Shown one piece after another: positions 1-10,920 of a DNA stretch of 64,000 nucleotides (position 1 is the stretch's first letter; every line of letters begins with the position of its first letter). Source of the DNA: Welwitschia mirabilis. Taxonomy: Eukaryota; Gnetophyta; Gnetopsida; Welwitschiales. The notes under the pieces were generated by a model. It made no database searches. It saw only the letters and a program-made list of their open reading frames with translations, and was not told the origin of the DNA. Made by a program: the position numbers and the translations under genes. The stretch spans positions 253,721,939 to 253,785,938 of the forward strand of contig JBOZIK010000001.1 of NCBI GenBank assembly GCA_051453625.1, written 5' to 3'.

Positions 1-574
1 GTGGCATAATGAGATGAACTCTTCAGTTCTAATGAACAAAGCAATGAGTATGCTATGAACAAAGTTCCCTTGCACATCTCAAGGAAAGTCATGGTAGAGT
101 AAATCTACTCATTTATCATTCTTGGTTCTAGATAAGGGTGCATTTACTTATTCAAGTGTTCATTTATTTCAAAATGCACGAAAATCCATTAATCACATAA
201 CACAAAGAACAAAAAATCTATTTATAATATAGTACACATATCACATTTACCAAGAATATAAATGAGTAAATAAGATGTAAAAATATATTATTATGTCCTC
301 TTGAAATTTCTAATTTATTAATTTTATCATGTGATTTTATTTTCTCACATAATGAAATTATGTAATTTTAAATGTTTGGATAGATTTTCCCATAAAACAT
401 TTTGACATAATTTTTATCCTTTTCATGGTAAATTTTAAAGATTACAAATTAATGTTAATTTCAAAATGACATCTTATTTGATATGGAACTTAAATAAGAA
501 TAATTATTTATTTGACTAAAAGCTACATACTTATTAGTTAAGTAAATAAGGTTTACAAAATGTGGGATATGACA
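1..574 (-). mobile_element. 3' LTR (5' part) of gypsy element, copy A
   Basis: Read on the minus strand the LTR begins TGTCATATCC at base 574 and runs out of the window at base 1. It aligns over its whole length with 7,090-7,661 (copy B) and, inverted, with 45,433-46,000 (copy D). A polypurine tract abuts it at 575-585, so this is the 3' LTR of the minus-strand element whose gag lies at 875-1,420. No coding content was seen. Confidence 0.8.
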
Positions 575-694
575 TTCTCCCCTACTTAGACTAATTCACT
601 CCTAGGAATCAAGATACTTAATATTCAAGTAAATAAAGTTTATGAAATATAGGATATGACATGATCCCCCACTTAGCTTGATTCACTCCTAGGA
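540..694 (-). repeat. 87-bp tandem duplication of the PPT/LTR junction
   Basis: Bases 540-607 and 627-694 are diverged copies with a period of 87 bp. Each contains the first bases of the LTR (minus-strand TGTCATATCC), the adjoining purine tract and a flanking motif that reads cctagga on the plus strand. The element therefore has two candidate polypurine tracts and two LTR starts in a row. Confidence 0.75.
575..585 (-). promoter_or_regulatory. polypurine tract next to the 3' LTR
   Basis: The minus strand reads GTAGGGGAGAA directly before TGTCATATCC. This is the usual plus-strand DNA priming site of an LTR retrotransposon. A second purine run (AAGTGGGGGATCA on the minus strand) lies at 662-674 in the upstream copy of the duplication. 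Confidence 0.75.
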
Positions 695-874
695 TAAGAA
701 CATCTAACTACATGTTATGAGATTCAAAAAAATTTGGATATTAACTTTTAACAATTTATTAGTGCTCTATTTTTGCATTAATCAACGCATATTTAAAACA
801 ATGTCATATTTTTATAAGTTAATAACAATTGGTTGTATCTAAGAATCTCCCTCACTTATGGATAAAATACATTT

Positions 875-1420
875 TTATTTTTCTATCTTTGCCTTTTCTA
901 TAGCCTCTGTTATACTCTTAGGTTGAAACATGGATACTTTAGTAGTAAAAAAAGGGAGGAGACTATCAATAAAGAGATTTGCTTTAGCTTCTTCATCTAG
1001 ATGCGTATGTAACACAAATCTTAATAATTCTACAAATTTGCACTCATGAAATGCTATGGTCACATTATAGGCTTATCTTAGATTATGGAATCCTATAACC
1101 TTCTAATTAATATAAAATTTGGTGAGGTATCTCTCCTTAAAGATGTGCTTAAATTCCATCCATAAAAGTTCTAGATAACTTGGTCATTTTTTATTTTCAC
1201 CATATATTAATGTCTCCTTATAACATATAAATAGCTAAGGAAGCCTTTTCATATTCATCACATCCTAAGGTATCTATAACTTTTTCAACATCACTTGATC
1301 ATGCTTCTGCTCTGGAAGATTTGAACCTCCTACAAACTTTGGTGGATTTAGTGTAATAAACATTTGGACTAATTTCCTCATACCCACTTGCTTAGCTTGA
1401 TTGGTACCATTATTTACTGG
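875..1420 (-). pseudogene. Ty3/gypsy gag remnant
   Basis: Minus-strand frames carry the retrotransposon gag core in the right order, broken by stops and frame changes. NPPKFVGGSNLPE lies near 1,345-1,305. The stretch VIDTLGCDEYEKASLAIYML follows near 1,295-1,230, matching the family's alpha-helical core. LWMEFKHIFKERYL lies near 1,170-1,125. A 62-codon open stretch (1,063-875) ends in TEAIEKAKIEK. Gag would package RNA in the virus-like particle. No zinc knuckle follows. Only about 290 bp separate gag from the polypurine tract, so protease, RT, RNase H and integrase are all missing. Either the element was deleted, or it belongs to a gag-only (TR-GAG) class. The gag assignment is firm; the lineage is not. 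Confidence 0.75.
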
Positions 1421-2700
1421 TGGCTTTTAACCTTGATTTACTGTTTGTAATAGGAATTACATGAAGTTATTCATTAATGCTTCTGGATTAAGGTTGAATG
1501 AGGGTTGATTTCCATCATTAGGTTACTAATTTTCTTGTAAATTCTTTTGATTTTGATTACTTAGTGCAACTGACATTGCATCAAGGTTTCATTAATAATG
1601 ACAAGGCTTTTAAAAGAATGGGAAGTTTTCATGAGATTATATTTCGAAATAGAATAGATGTCATTAAAGGTTATAATTAGAAATATTTTTATAATCTTTG
1701 AAAGGACATGGTTATCATTATGATGTGATGATTCCTTATTTATATCTTAAAGTATGTAATCAAGTTTAATCCATTTCTTTATTTTCAATAAATAAGGTTT
1801 ACAAGTTATGAATATGGGTTTTCACTGTAAGGTTATGTGATCATATAATTTAGGATGAAAAACGTGGTAGGAGATTTGATTATTTCCAAAGGTTTCTAAT
1901 TATAAGATATTATTTATGTAATTATATATATATATATATGTAAAATGTTAAGCTCTTTAAGGAACCATATAAGGTCATTTTCCTAAATTATTAAGATAAT
2001 TGGAATTCTTCTAAGTGATTATCATCTGTATTTATAACATAATAGAGGTTGTAATGATTTGAAATCATCATCTTTTGTAGTTTGTCTAGGGATTTAGAAT
2101 TATCATAAATATGATTATCATTTATGAGTTGGAATTATAGTTAATCTTATAAATACTTTGGAGCTATTAAAAATATGATTGGATTTTACGATTATTCAAG
2201 TGCTAAGATTATGATTAGTGTAATATTATTAATTATTAAAATTAACATAAGCATGATTTAGTATATATTTAGATAGCAGAAAACTTATAGGTATAATAGA
2301 ATTCATGAGTATTAGAAGTTAAGATTAAATTCATGGTTACCTTAGAGTTAAAATTATCTTGGAATCTAGTATTATCAAGGATATAATTGATTTTACTCAT
2401 GGTTTAAGATTATTAGGGATATAACCAACTNNNNNNNNNNNNNNNNNNNNNNNNNNNNNNNNNNNNNNNNNNNNNNNNNNNNNNNNNNNNNNNNNNNNNN
2501 NNNNNNNNNNNNNNNNNNNNNNNNNNNNNNTTTAAGATTATTAGGGATATAACCAACTTTATAGCTATTAGGGATTAAGGTTATTATGATTACCATTAAC
2601 TTTATAATTATTAATGAATAAGGTTATTAAAACTATAATTGGATCTATATTCTTATAAATTTATAAGTGCTTAACATAAGTATTATTTAAGTTAACCTAA
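1421..2700 (-). other. leader / 5' internal region of gag-only gypsy element
   Basis: This AT-rich stretch lies between the primer-binding site and gag. It holds short repeated phrases such as attattaagg and ttagggatataacc, a (TA)n run at 1,923-1,940 and the gap at 2,431-2,530. Nothing coding was recognised. Confidence 0.5.
2431..2530. other. 100-N gap with 28-bp identical flanks
   Basis: The 28 bases before the gap (2,403-2,430) are repeated exactly after it (2,531-2,558). The two contig ends probably overlap and the gap has no real length. Confidence 0.8.
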
Positions 2701-2713
2701 AGCTCCGATACCA
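2701..2713 (-). promoter_or_regulatory. primer-binding site, initiator tRNA-Met type
   Basis: The minus strand reads TGGTATCGGAGCT, one change from the common plant TGGTATCAGAGC complementary to the 3' end of initiator tRNA-Met. It marks the 5' end of the internal region of the minus-strand element, so the 5' LTR lies at higher coordinates. Confidence 0.75.
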
Positions 2714-3065
2714 ATCTATGACATCCTATTTACTCTTGAACTAGTTAAGCACTTTTTTTTTGAATAAAAAGAATTCCTTTCTCCTTTAATATTTTAATCT
2801 AGTAGACATAGTAGAACCTAGGACCAAATTCTACTTACTCCTTAATTAAAATTTCTATATTCTAAAAAAGACAAATCACATTAATATTATATATTTACCT
2901 ATAATTAATTCCTAGGTTAGTTTGATTCACAAATAATAGTAATGTCATAAGTGTATGCCCTTTATTTCTTCCTATTTTTTTATCACGTTAAAAATATCTT
3001 ATGAATAGTTAAGGAGATGTAAACTTATTATCAACATACATAGATAAATTTTAAGTATGATACTT

Positions 3066-3147
3066 AACCAATACAATAGGAGGTTACAACTCCAATTAAT
3101 GGCATTAACCAATATAATAGGAGGTTACAACTCCAATTAATGGCATT
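3066..3147. repeat. 41-bp tandem repeat, two copies
   Basis: Bases 3,066-3,106 and 3,107-3,147 differ at one position (aatacaatagg against aatataatagg). Such near-identity means the duplication is younger than the surrounding LTR. Confidence 0.9.
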
Positions 3148-5436
3148 CCAACTTAATATTTGGCCATCCTATAGGCATGAGTTGGTTCTACTTCAGATTT
3201 TAAACTATAGAAACATGGCTAAGCTCAACTTCATGGGATTTCATTTCATTTTAATATACCCTCAAAATAGGTGACAAGCAGTATGTGAGGTGGATGCATG
3301 CTTACAAATAACCCCCACTTCCTTGAAGCCACTTTGGATGGTGCAACATGATTTATCAATGCCAAAGACTCGAGATATTAAGTTAGAGTAAGTTCATACA
3401 TGGGTAGGATAGGAACACGGTGATCAAATCCACTTCCAAAAGAGTATTATAAAAAAGATGTGATGCAATCCACCTTGATGATGAACATTATTAAAATTAT
3501 CTTGATTTAGTCCTATTCAATGAATACACTATACAAATGCATGTAAATAATTCTAACTAATGGAATATTTAATTAATTATTTACCTAGTTATAATAATTC
3601 TAATCATTATTTGATTCATTTTGTAGAAATAACAATAATAAGAAAGCAAGCATACAAGAACATTTCCTTTTTCCAAGATTGTAATAATAAAAATCTAAAT
3701 AAAGGAAATAATTTTTTCTTTTCTTTTCTATCTAAATAAAGGAATTTTTTTCTTTTTCTTTTAATAATAATTAAAAATATATAAAATAATATACTTAAAT
3801 AAATTATAACATACCTGGAGCTGTCCCATTCCTAGAAACACTCTTCCATGCTTATATGACAATCTCCATGGATTGGTACAAAGAAGGTAAAAAAAAAAAA
3901 AACTATAACTTAAGCATAATTGTTAAGATATAAGTATTTAACCAAGATTTTATATGGATATATTATAAGTCAATAAAAATAAGTAATAAGATAAATACTA
4001 CTTCTATCACTTAAACTATAGGGTGAAAACTCTTATAAGTATGCACATTCAAAGTAAGCTAAGGAAAATGGGTGAAAGAAGTATTTTTATAATTAAACAC
4101 CACTTATCGAGAATTTAACTTAAATCTATAATAGAAACATATTTGATATACTAAATTTCCCTATAAAATTTTGTTTAATAATTTTTCTATAATTTTAAAT
4201 ATTAATTATAACATTTTTGGGCTTTAAGGAGACATCATAGTTAAAACTTAATAATTAATTAATTATTAAGAAAAAATTAAATTACAGTAGTTTTTCATAA
4301 ATTAGACACATAATATGTTTTTTAAAATCTAACTTCAACTATCTTGGAATTATAAAAAGTATTATTTCTAACTTTATCATTTAAGGCTAAAAACTATTAA
4401 ATTTTTTCCAAATTACAGTCCTAGCACACTACATTAAAATGATAATAACATTTAATATACTTTGCATTTTTAAATAACTGAAGATTTTTTTAAAAGCTTA
4501 TTTAGTTTACTATAATGTAGGATACTCAAATTTATAAATATGTTGACAGATAGGTGCAGAAACGAAGATTACTTACTTACTATTTTCTACATTTATTTTT
4601 TGATGTGTTTTAACAAATAAAGTTTTTATAAATAGTTACTCATTAAAAAATTTATGATTTTTAATTTTCACATTTATGCCACAATCCTAGACTTATAAAA
4701 AATCACTAATTTATACTTTCTAATTAATAAGATATGGTGCTTTTTCATCCCATGCCTCAATTCTGGAAATTGATTTTTGCCATAATAAAAATATGATAAA
4801 TTTTCTACTACTATTTAAATAATAACTCAAATCAGCAAAATAATGAATATACTAACTAAATTAGTTATAGAAAGACAAATCAATTGTAAAAATGAAAGAA
4901 TCATTATAAAAGAAAAATTAAATCAATTAAAAAATATTTACTATGAGCTTTGAGATTTTCCATGGAAGAGTACTAACCTAAAGAGAATTTTGAGAATCAG
5001 AATTTGCCCCTAATAAGATGGTCCTAATGCATAATAGATAAAAATAAATTTAATATTAAAATAAACATGGGTACCCACTTTTTTTTAATTTATATTGAAC
5101 CCCTTGGTCACTTGGTCATAATCATCCATTAGTAATCCACCATTACCGAGCACAAGAAACCCCCTCATATCTCATTATAATGTCTTGGTGAGTTCTAATA
5201 AAAGGGGATAATATTTTATAACATAATTGCATAAAAGCAACAAGTAATTCCATAATGAAATTTCACATCATTCTAATTAGAAAAAAGGAAAGATCATATG
5301 GGTAATAAGAATAACGAGCTCACTTGGAAAGATTAGTAAGACTTTAATAGTTAAAGATGATAAAGATCCAAGCTCAAGAGTTCCTTAGCTTCAAGCTTCC
5401 AAGATCCAAGCTCCATAAGCAAGAGAATATGAGTGT

Positions 5437-5439
<3 letters not shown>

Positions 5440-5481
<42 letters not shown>
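5440..5481. repeat. (GA)n microsatellite in LTR
   Basis: About 20 uninterrupted GA units. The matching place in copy B (6,686-6,700) has only about seven, so the array has changed length since the copies separated. On the minus strand it is a CT run downstream of a TATATATA box in the LTR, where a 5' leader would lie. Confidence 0.9.
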
Positions 5482-5483
<2 letters not shown>

Positions 5484-5840
5484 ACTGCAGTTGTAAGAAA
5501 CAAAAGAAAGGTATCACCTTTTACATTGATATGCAACATGATTTATAACTCAAAATCATAAAATCACATGATTTAGCATTGATATATAGAATGAGTAATA
5601 AGTAACATTAGAGTATAACAAGAGATCATATTTATAACTCATGTACCTAACTAGGGTCAATAATCTTCTTACTTCGAGTAGCAACTTTAATTATATGCAA
5701 CATTTCCTCATGCTAGCTATTTTTAATCATTCATAGGCTCATAAATAAGTTTAATTCATCCAAGACATGCATCAAAAGAATAAATTCGCAAATCTCAAAA
5801 TTAGCATGTGTCACAATAAGATAAGCTCTTCAATTCTAAT

Positions 5841-5940
5841 NNNNNNNNNNNNNNNNNNNNNNNNNNNNNNNNNNNNNNNNNNNNNNNNNNNNNNNNNNNN
5901 NNNNNNNNNNNNNNNNNNNNNNNNNNNNNNNNNNNNNNNN
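5841..5940. other. 100-N assembly gap between two LTR copies
   Basis: The left flank ends about 570 bp into the LTR, while the right flank begins about 1.7 kb into another copy. The scaffolder therefore joined two similar LTR copies and the real distance is unknown. Confidence 0.85.
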
Positions 5941-7661
5941 ATTTTCATGTTCATAGCACAATCGTAGACTTAAAAAAATATTTTACTAATTTATACCTAC
6001 CAATTAATAAGATATGATGTTTTTATACTATGCCTCTATTCTAGAAATGTAATTTTTGCCATAACAAAAATATGATAAAGTTTTTACAATTATTTAAACA
6101 ATAACTTAAATCATTAAAATAATGGATATACTAACTAATTATTTATAGAAAGAAAAATCAATTGTAAAAAAAAATCATTATATAAAGGAAAATCAAATCA
6201 ATTCAAAAAAAACCATTTACTATGAGCTTTGGGATTTCCATGAAAGAGTACTAGCCTAAAGAGATTTTTGAGAATCAGACTTTTTCCTTAATAAGATGAT
6301 CCTAGTGCATAATAGCTAAAAAATATAATACTAAAATAAAAAGGGATACCGAAATTTCTTTTTTTCTCTTTTTGGTTTTTATAATAAACCCCTTGGTCAC
6401 TTAGCCATAATCATCCATTAGTAATCCTCTATTACTAAGCATAAGAGACTCCTCATATTTTACTATAATGTCTTAGTAAGAGCCAATGGGAGCAAATAAA
6501 ATTTTATAATTTAATTGCATAAAATTCATAAATAATTTCATGTGGATAATAAGAGTAAAGAGCTTACTTAAAAAGATTAGTAAGACCTTAATAGTTGAAG
6601 ATGATGAAAATCCAAGCTTAAGAGTTCCTTACTCTAAGCTTCCAAGATCTAAGATCCATAAGAAAGAGAATGAAACAAAGATAGAAAGAGAGAGAGAGAG
6701 ATACAAAAAAGAAGAAATGTACTTGTTTGAAATACAAGAAAAGTATCTCCTTTTATAAGAGAGGGAAGGAACTGTATATATAGATACATAAAGGCACATA
6801 GCTCAAGATCATAAGATCACATGAGTTAACATTGATAAGTGGGATGAGTGATAAGTGAAATTAGAGTATAAAAAAAGATCTTATTTATAACTTATGCACC
6901 TAAAAGATCTTATTTATAACTTATGCACCCAACTAGGGTGATTAATCTTCTTGCTTTAATTAGCTTGGTTAATTACATGCATTATTTTCTCATCCTAGCT
7001 CTTTTTAATCCTTCATAGGATCATAATTAAGTTTAATTAATCCAAGACACGCATCAAAGAATAAATGCACAAATCTCAAAATTTTCATATAGCATAATGA
7101 AACAAAGTCTTCAATTCTAATGAATAAAGCAATGAGTATGCTATGAACAAAGTGCCCTTATACATCTCAAGAACATAAAAGTCATGGTAAAGTAAATCTA
7201 CTCATTTATCATTCTTGGATCTAGGTAATAGTGCATGTACTTATTCAAATGCTCTTTTACTTCAAAATGCATAAAGTATATCAATCACATAACACAAGAA
7301 AGAAAATATTTATTCATAATATAGTATATATTTCACATTTACCAAGAATCTAAATGAATAAATAAGATGCAAAATATATTATTATGTCCTCTTAAAATTT
7401 TCAGTTTATTATTTTTATCATGTGATTTTAATTTCTTTCATAATGGAATTATGTAATTTTAAATGTTTGGATAGATTTTCCCCTAAAACCTTTTGACATA
7501 ATTTTTATCATTTACATGGTAAATTATAAAAATTACAAACTAAGGTTAATTTTAAAATGATATCATGTTTGATAAGGAACTTAAATAACTATTCATTTGA
7601 TTAAAAGATTAATATATTTATAATTCAAGTAAATAAGGTTTATAAAATATGAGATATGACA
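5941..7661 (-). mobile_element. gypsy LTR, copy B
   Basis: On the minus strand the copy starts TGTCATATCTC at 7,661 and runs to the gap. It aligns with copy A (1-574), copy C (4,665-5,840) and inverted copy D (45,433-46,312). A TATA-like run (TATATATA) lies near 6,774-6,781, then the GA/CT microsatellite. A 29-bp tandem duplication lies at 6,876-6,933. The bases beyond its start (ttctcttag on plus) resemble a decayed polypurine tract, so it may be a 3' LTR. Confidence 0.75.
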
Positions 7662-8224
7662 TTCTCTTAGTAAATGGAAGTTTATCTTAATACTTATATT
7701 AGCACTAACTAACATAATAATAATAGAGTATAGGAAATACAGTATGATTATTAGCTATTAGTTGATTGATATAAAATAGAATAGATTATAAGCTTAATCA
7801 AGACCCTCTAATGCACCTTTATTATTATGATAAAGTCACTAGGCTCTATTTAAAGAAGTTTCAGCCATTACAATAATGTCCAATATTACTATTTTTGTTT
7901 AATACTGGTGATAGAACCTTAAATCATAGTCTCCTGCACAGTGCTATGAATAACATAAGCATTAAAGAAATAGGAATATTTCACTACCTATTTTTTCTTC
8001 TTCTCCATGCACAAACAAATGAGAAGAAAAACAATAAGAACATGAACACACTACTCAAGGGTTTAATCTGAGAGATAAATTTCAAATAAAAAACTCCACA
8101 AATATGAGAAAAATAATCTTTATATTTAGAAATCCCTCTAATGTTGATTTTACCCTCATGTAAAGATCACTAGATTCATGTTAATGGCATCAAAATATTT
8201 GTTCTAGTAAGTCGACATTACTCA
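7662..8224. other. no recognisable feature
   Basis: AT-rich stretch between the gypsy LTR and the next LTR-like repeat. The phrase actcaagggttt occurs twice (about 8,052 and 8,243). No coding frame or transposon terminus was recognised. Confidence 0.5.
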
Positions 8225-9400
8225 TAGGTATAAACATACTGCTCAAGGGTTTGTAGTTCTATGCTTACAGTGGAGGTATAATCTCATCCACCACATAAGT
8301 GTTAATGAGTTATCTAATCCTCCTAATACTTTATAGCTCTTTATAAGCATGAAAATTATTAATCGAATTGCACAAGGTTCGTTAAATAATAGTAACTACA
8401 AAATCATAAAAATAACCTCATATAACTCACACAGTTTGAAAGAACTTGATAATTAAGTAAGCTATGCCTAAAGATTACTAATACTATTTATATGCATTAA
8501 TTATGAAAGAATAAAACCTACTGAAAAACTATCTCTACTTAAGTATTGCTAATGCCAAATGAAACATACAATAATAATAAAAGGATTTAAACCAATTCTT
8601 ATATTAAAACTGAAAGAGATATACATTACATCATTAGAGAATGGTGAAGGAAAAAGACTCCTTAACTAGCCTTGGTTCATTTTGCCCCTTAGAAACGTGA
8701 GTTAGAGGACCATAACATCCTAGCCTCTAAGTCTTTCCCATGTAAGCTAATCAAAAGACCCTTACAAATGAGGGCTCAAGGCCCTTTTATAGATAAGGGA
8801 AAGCTTGGAGTCTAAGTCATGATTACATTAGGTGGATGGTTACATAAAGACAATTACTTAAGGATAGTGACATAAGGAAAAAATTATAATTTTTAGCATG
8901 TAACAATAAAGAAGGATTCCTTTATCTTCAAATATAATGATGATGATGATATATCTTCTGATTGATAATGACACTACCAACAAATACCATATCATGTGTC
9001 TTCCATGTGATCATCCTTATTACTTTCACATATTATTGTGATGTGTTATTTTGTACTTCTTCCATGGATTGTTAAGTTTGAATACTTATTATAGATTAAT
9101 TCTAACATAGTTTATAAGTTATTTATGTTTAATTTTCCCAATGGATGAAGAAACATGAGTTTAAACCAGGTTCTCCTTAGAAGGTCATTGTGTGCTGGAA
9201 TTCTTTTTGGTTTTACAATTTTCTTTAGAAGCTAATAGAAAAACTTATAATGTTAATGGAAAAAACTCATATTTACATGAAATCATTATAAAAATGGTAA
9301 AAAACATCATTTTATGATAAATTTATGAATTAAATGTATTTTGCTATGCAAAATCGATTAACTATACTTACTTAGAATGTTAATTTTATGCATGTAAATA
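8225..9400 (-). mobile_element. LTR-like direct repeat X, left copy
   Basis: About 1.18 kb aligns in the same orientation with 23,775-24,974, over segments such as atgattacatta, tataatttttagcatgta and gattaactatact. The outer end reads TGTTTACA on the minus strand in the right copy and tatttaca here. The two copies bracket a PTP-domain element and the nested copia element, as LTRs of one host element would. A short (ATG)n run is at 8,937-8,950. Ends were set by eye. Confidence 0.65.
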
Positions 9401-9959
9401 CACCCTGTAATCATACTTTTCTAGACTCTTAGCAAAAAGTTGATAAAGAAATGAGTACATTGAAAACTTTACTATGCAAAAATAGCAATTAAGTAAATGA
9501 TATGACATTTTTTTTGGAATTTTTTAATCAATTTTTAACAATAAGGCATCAAAATAAAAAAGACTTCTGTAAAAGTGGATGTCATATCCTTAACCAAAAT
9601 TAAAATTTATACTCAAAGCTATAGAAGATTTAAAATTAAATAAAAACTTTTGAGAACAACTTAAAGCATTAAAAAGATTTCAAATTGCATACTTTTCATA
9701 TAAGACTAGTAAATGATTTTTAATGAAAGAATTTTAAGGGAAACCATAATGCAAGTCCTAAACTATCATGCAAAACATTACATCACACTTGAAAACATTA
9801 AAAACATGACATTTGAATACAATAAAATGTAATTCTAACCAAATGACCTCCTATAAAAGACTAAGCACTCTAACTTTTGGTTTATCTATTTTTGTGTCCA
9901 TGAGATCTTCTTTATTTTTTCCCATAATTTACTAACTCAAAGTTTTTTTTTTTTTGTAG
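9401..9959. other. AT-rich internal region next to repeat X
   Basis: No coding sequence was recognised. TGTCATATCC, the same start as the gypsy LTRs, appears on the plus strand near 9,570, and its inverse (atatgacat) lies near 9,500, with no longer LTR match noticed. Confidence 0.4.
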
Positions 9960-10920
9960 TACATTCTTTAAGAAAGTCTCACTAAATTAGGAAGAAGTGG
10001 ATGGAGGAGGTAGAAGAGAGGGAGAAAAAGGAGAAGGATGAGATGATCTTCTAGTAGGCTCTTTACCTTTGCAATGAATTGTTGGAGGTGCATACAAAGT
10101 AACATAGCAAGAAATAGAGTAGATGGAAGAAGGATCAAGACATATTTCTTCCTTCACTTGTGGTTACTTTTCTTTCTCTTTTTGCTACTGCTATTTCTAT
10201 TTTTTTTCCCTAGGATTTAATCTATATTTGGCACTTCTAAACTTGAGTAATCTTTTAGAGTGTGATGATTTCTATGTAGGCTCACTTTCAACCTTCACAA
10301 TCTAATGTTTGATATAGGGTATTGCATAGGATATTAAAAATGAGGCATGGTAAGGAAAGATTACCTTTGTTGCCTAGATGGGTATTAATGGTTATAAACA
10401 GAAACTTAGCTATGTCAAAGGGGTTGTTATTCTAAATTATTCTTATAATATCCAAATGACCAACGTAAGCATCTGTAACATGAAAAGCAGTCAGTACATT
10501 TCAAATCATAAATCTAAATAATGCAAGATAATTCTTAAGTAAAAACTTATGAGGTAAAGTGTCCTCTATTAGGGGAATATTCTATGTTTAAATATTAAAA
10601 TCAATATGGTAAAATTTTTACTAAAAGATATGGAAGATGGTTAGAGTGCTCTACCCCTAAAGCTTTCTCAAAATTAGTTAAGGTAATAGTAAATGAAGTG
10701 CGATGGATGTGAGAATGAATTACCTAAGGATCTTTGTCATCATATGATGCATTCTTATAGAACTATAGAATTTGCTTAGGATGATAAAAGACATTTTTAT
10801 ACTTAAACAAGTAATTCTACCCTTGTGTCTCAAATTAAGTAAGGTCAAATTAGGCATACAGATCTAGAAATTGGCTAAAAATACCTTTCTTAACAAAGGA
10901 AGGTTGTCTTTCATTTATGG
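9960..10920 (-). pseudogene. decayed plant transposon protein (PTP-type) domain
   Basis: Minus-strand frames, broken by stops, read like the putative plant transposon protein domain found in many plant LTR elements. A segment near 10,800-10,640 contains FYKNASYDDKD and then TNFEKALGVEHSN, matching the FYAN-like and substrate-like helices. Near 10,440-10,310 follow NPFDIAKFLFITINTHLG and LSLPCLIFNILC, which resemble the basic-helix and 'FP-LIT' parts. A proline-rich stretch follows near 10,020-9,970. The domain's function is unknown; in plant elements it usually sits between pol and the 3' LTR, as here beside repeat X. The assignment rests on remembered family features and would need a profile search. 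Confidence 0.5.

Larger units (their letters stand above)
2714..5840 (-). mobile_element. probable 5' LTR region of gypsy element, copy C
   Basis: Bases 4,665-5,840 align with 5,941-7,110 of LTR copy B at about 1.28 kb offset, including the GA microsatellite and its surroundings. The stretch continues without coding content down to the primer-binding site at 2,713. It is therefore read as the 5' LTR, whose start lies in the gap at 5,841-5,940. If nothing is inserted in 2,714-4,665 the LTR would exceed 3 kb, which is long; a nested insertion there is possible. No frames were recognised. Confidence 0.5.

Noticed and set aside
5351-5548. Overlapping plus and minus frames with Arg-Glu or Ser-Leu repeats
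   Set aside because: Produced by the GA microsatellite in the LTR.
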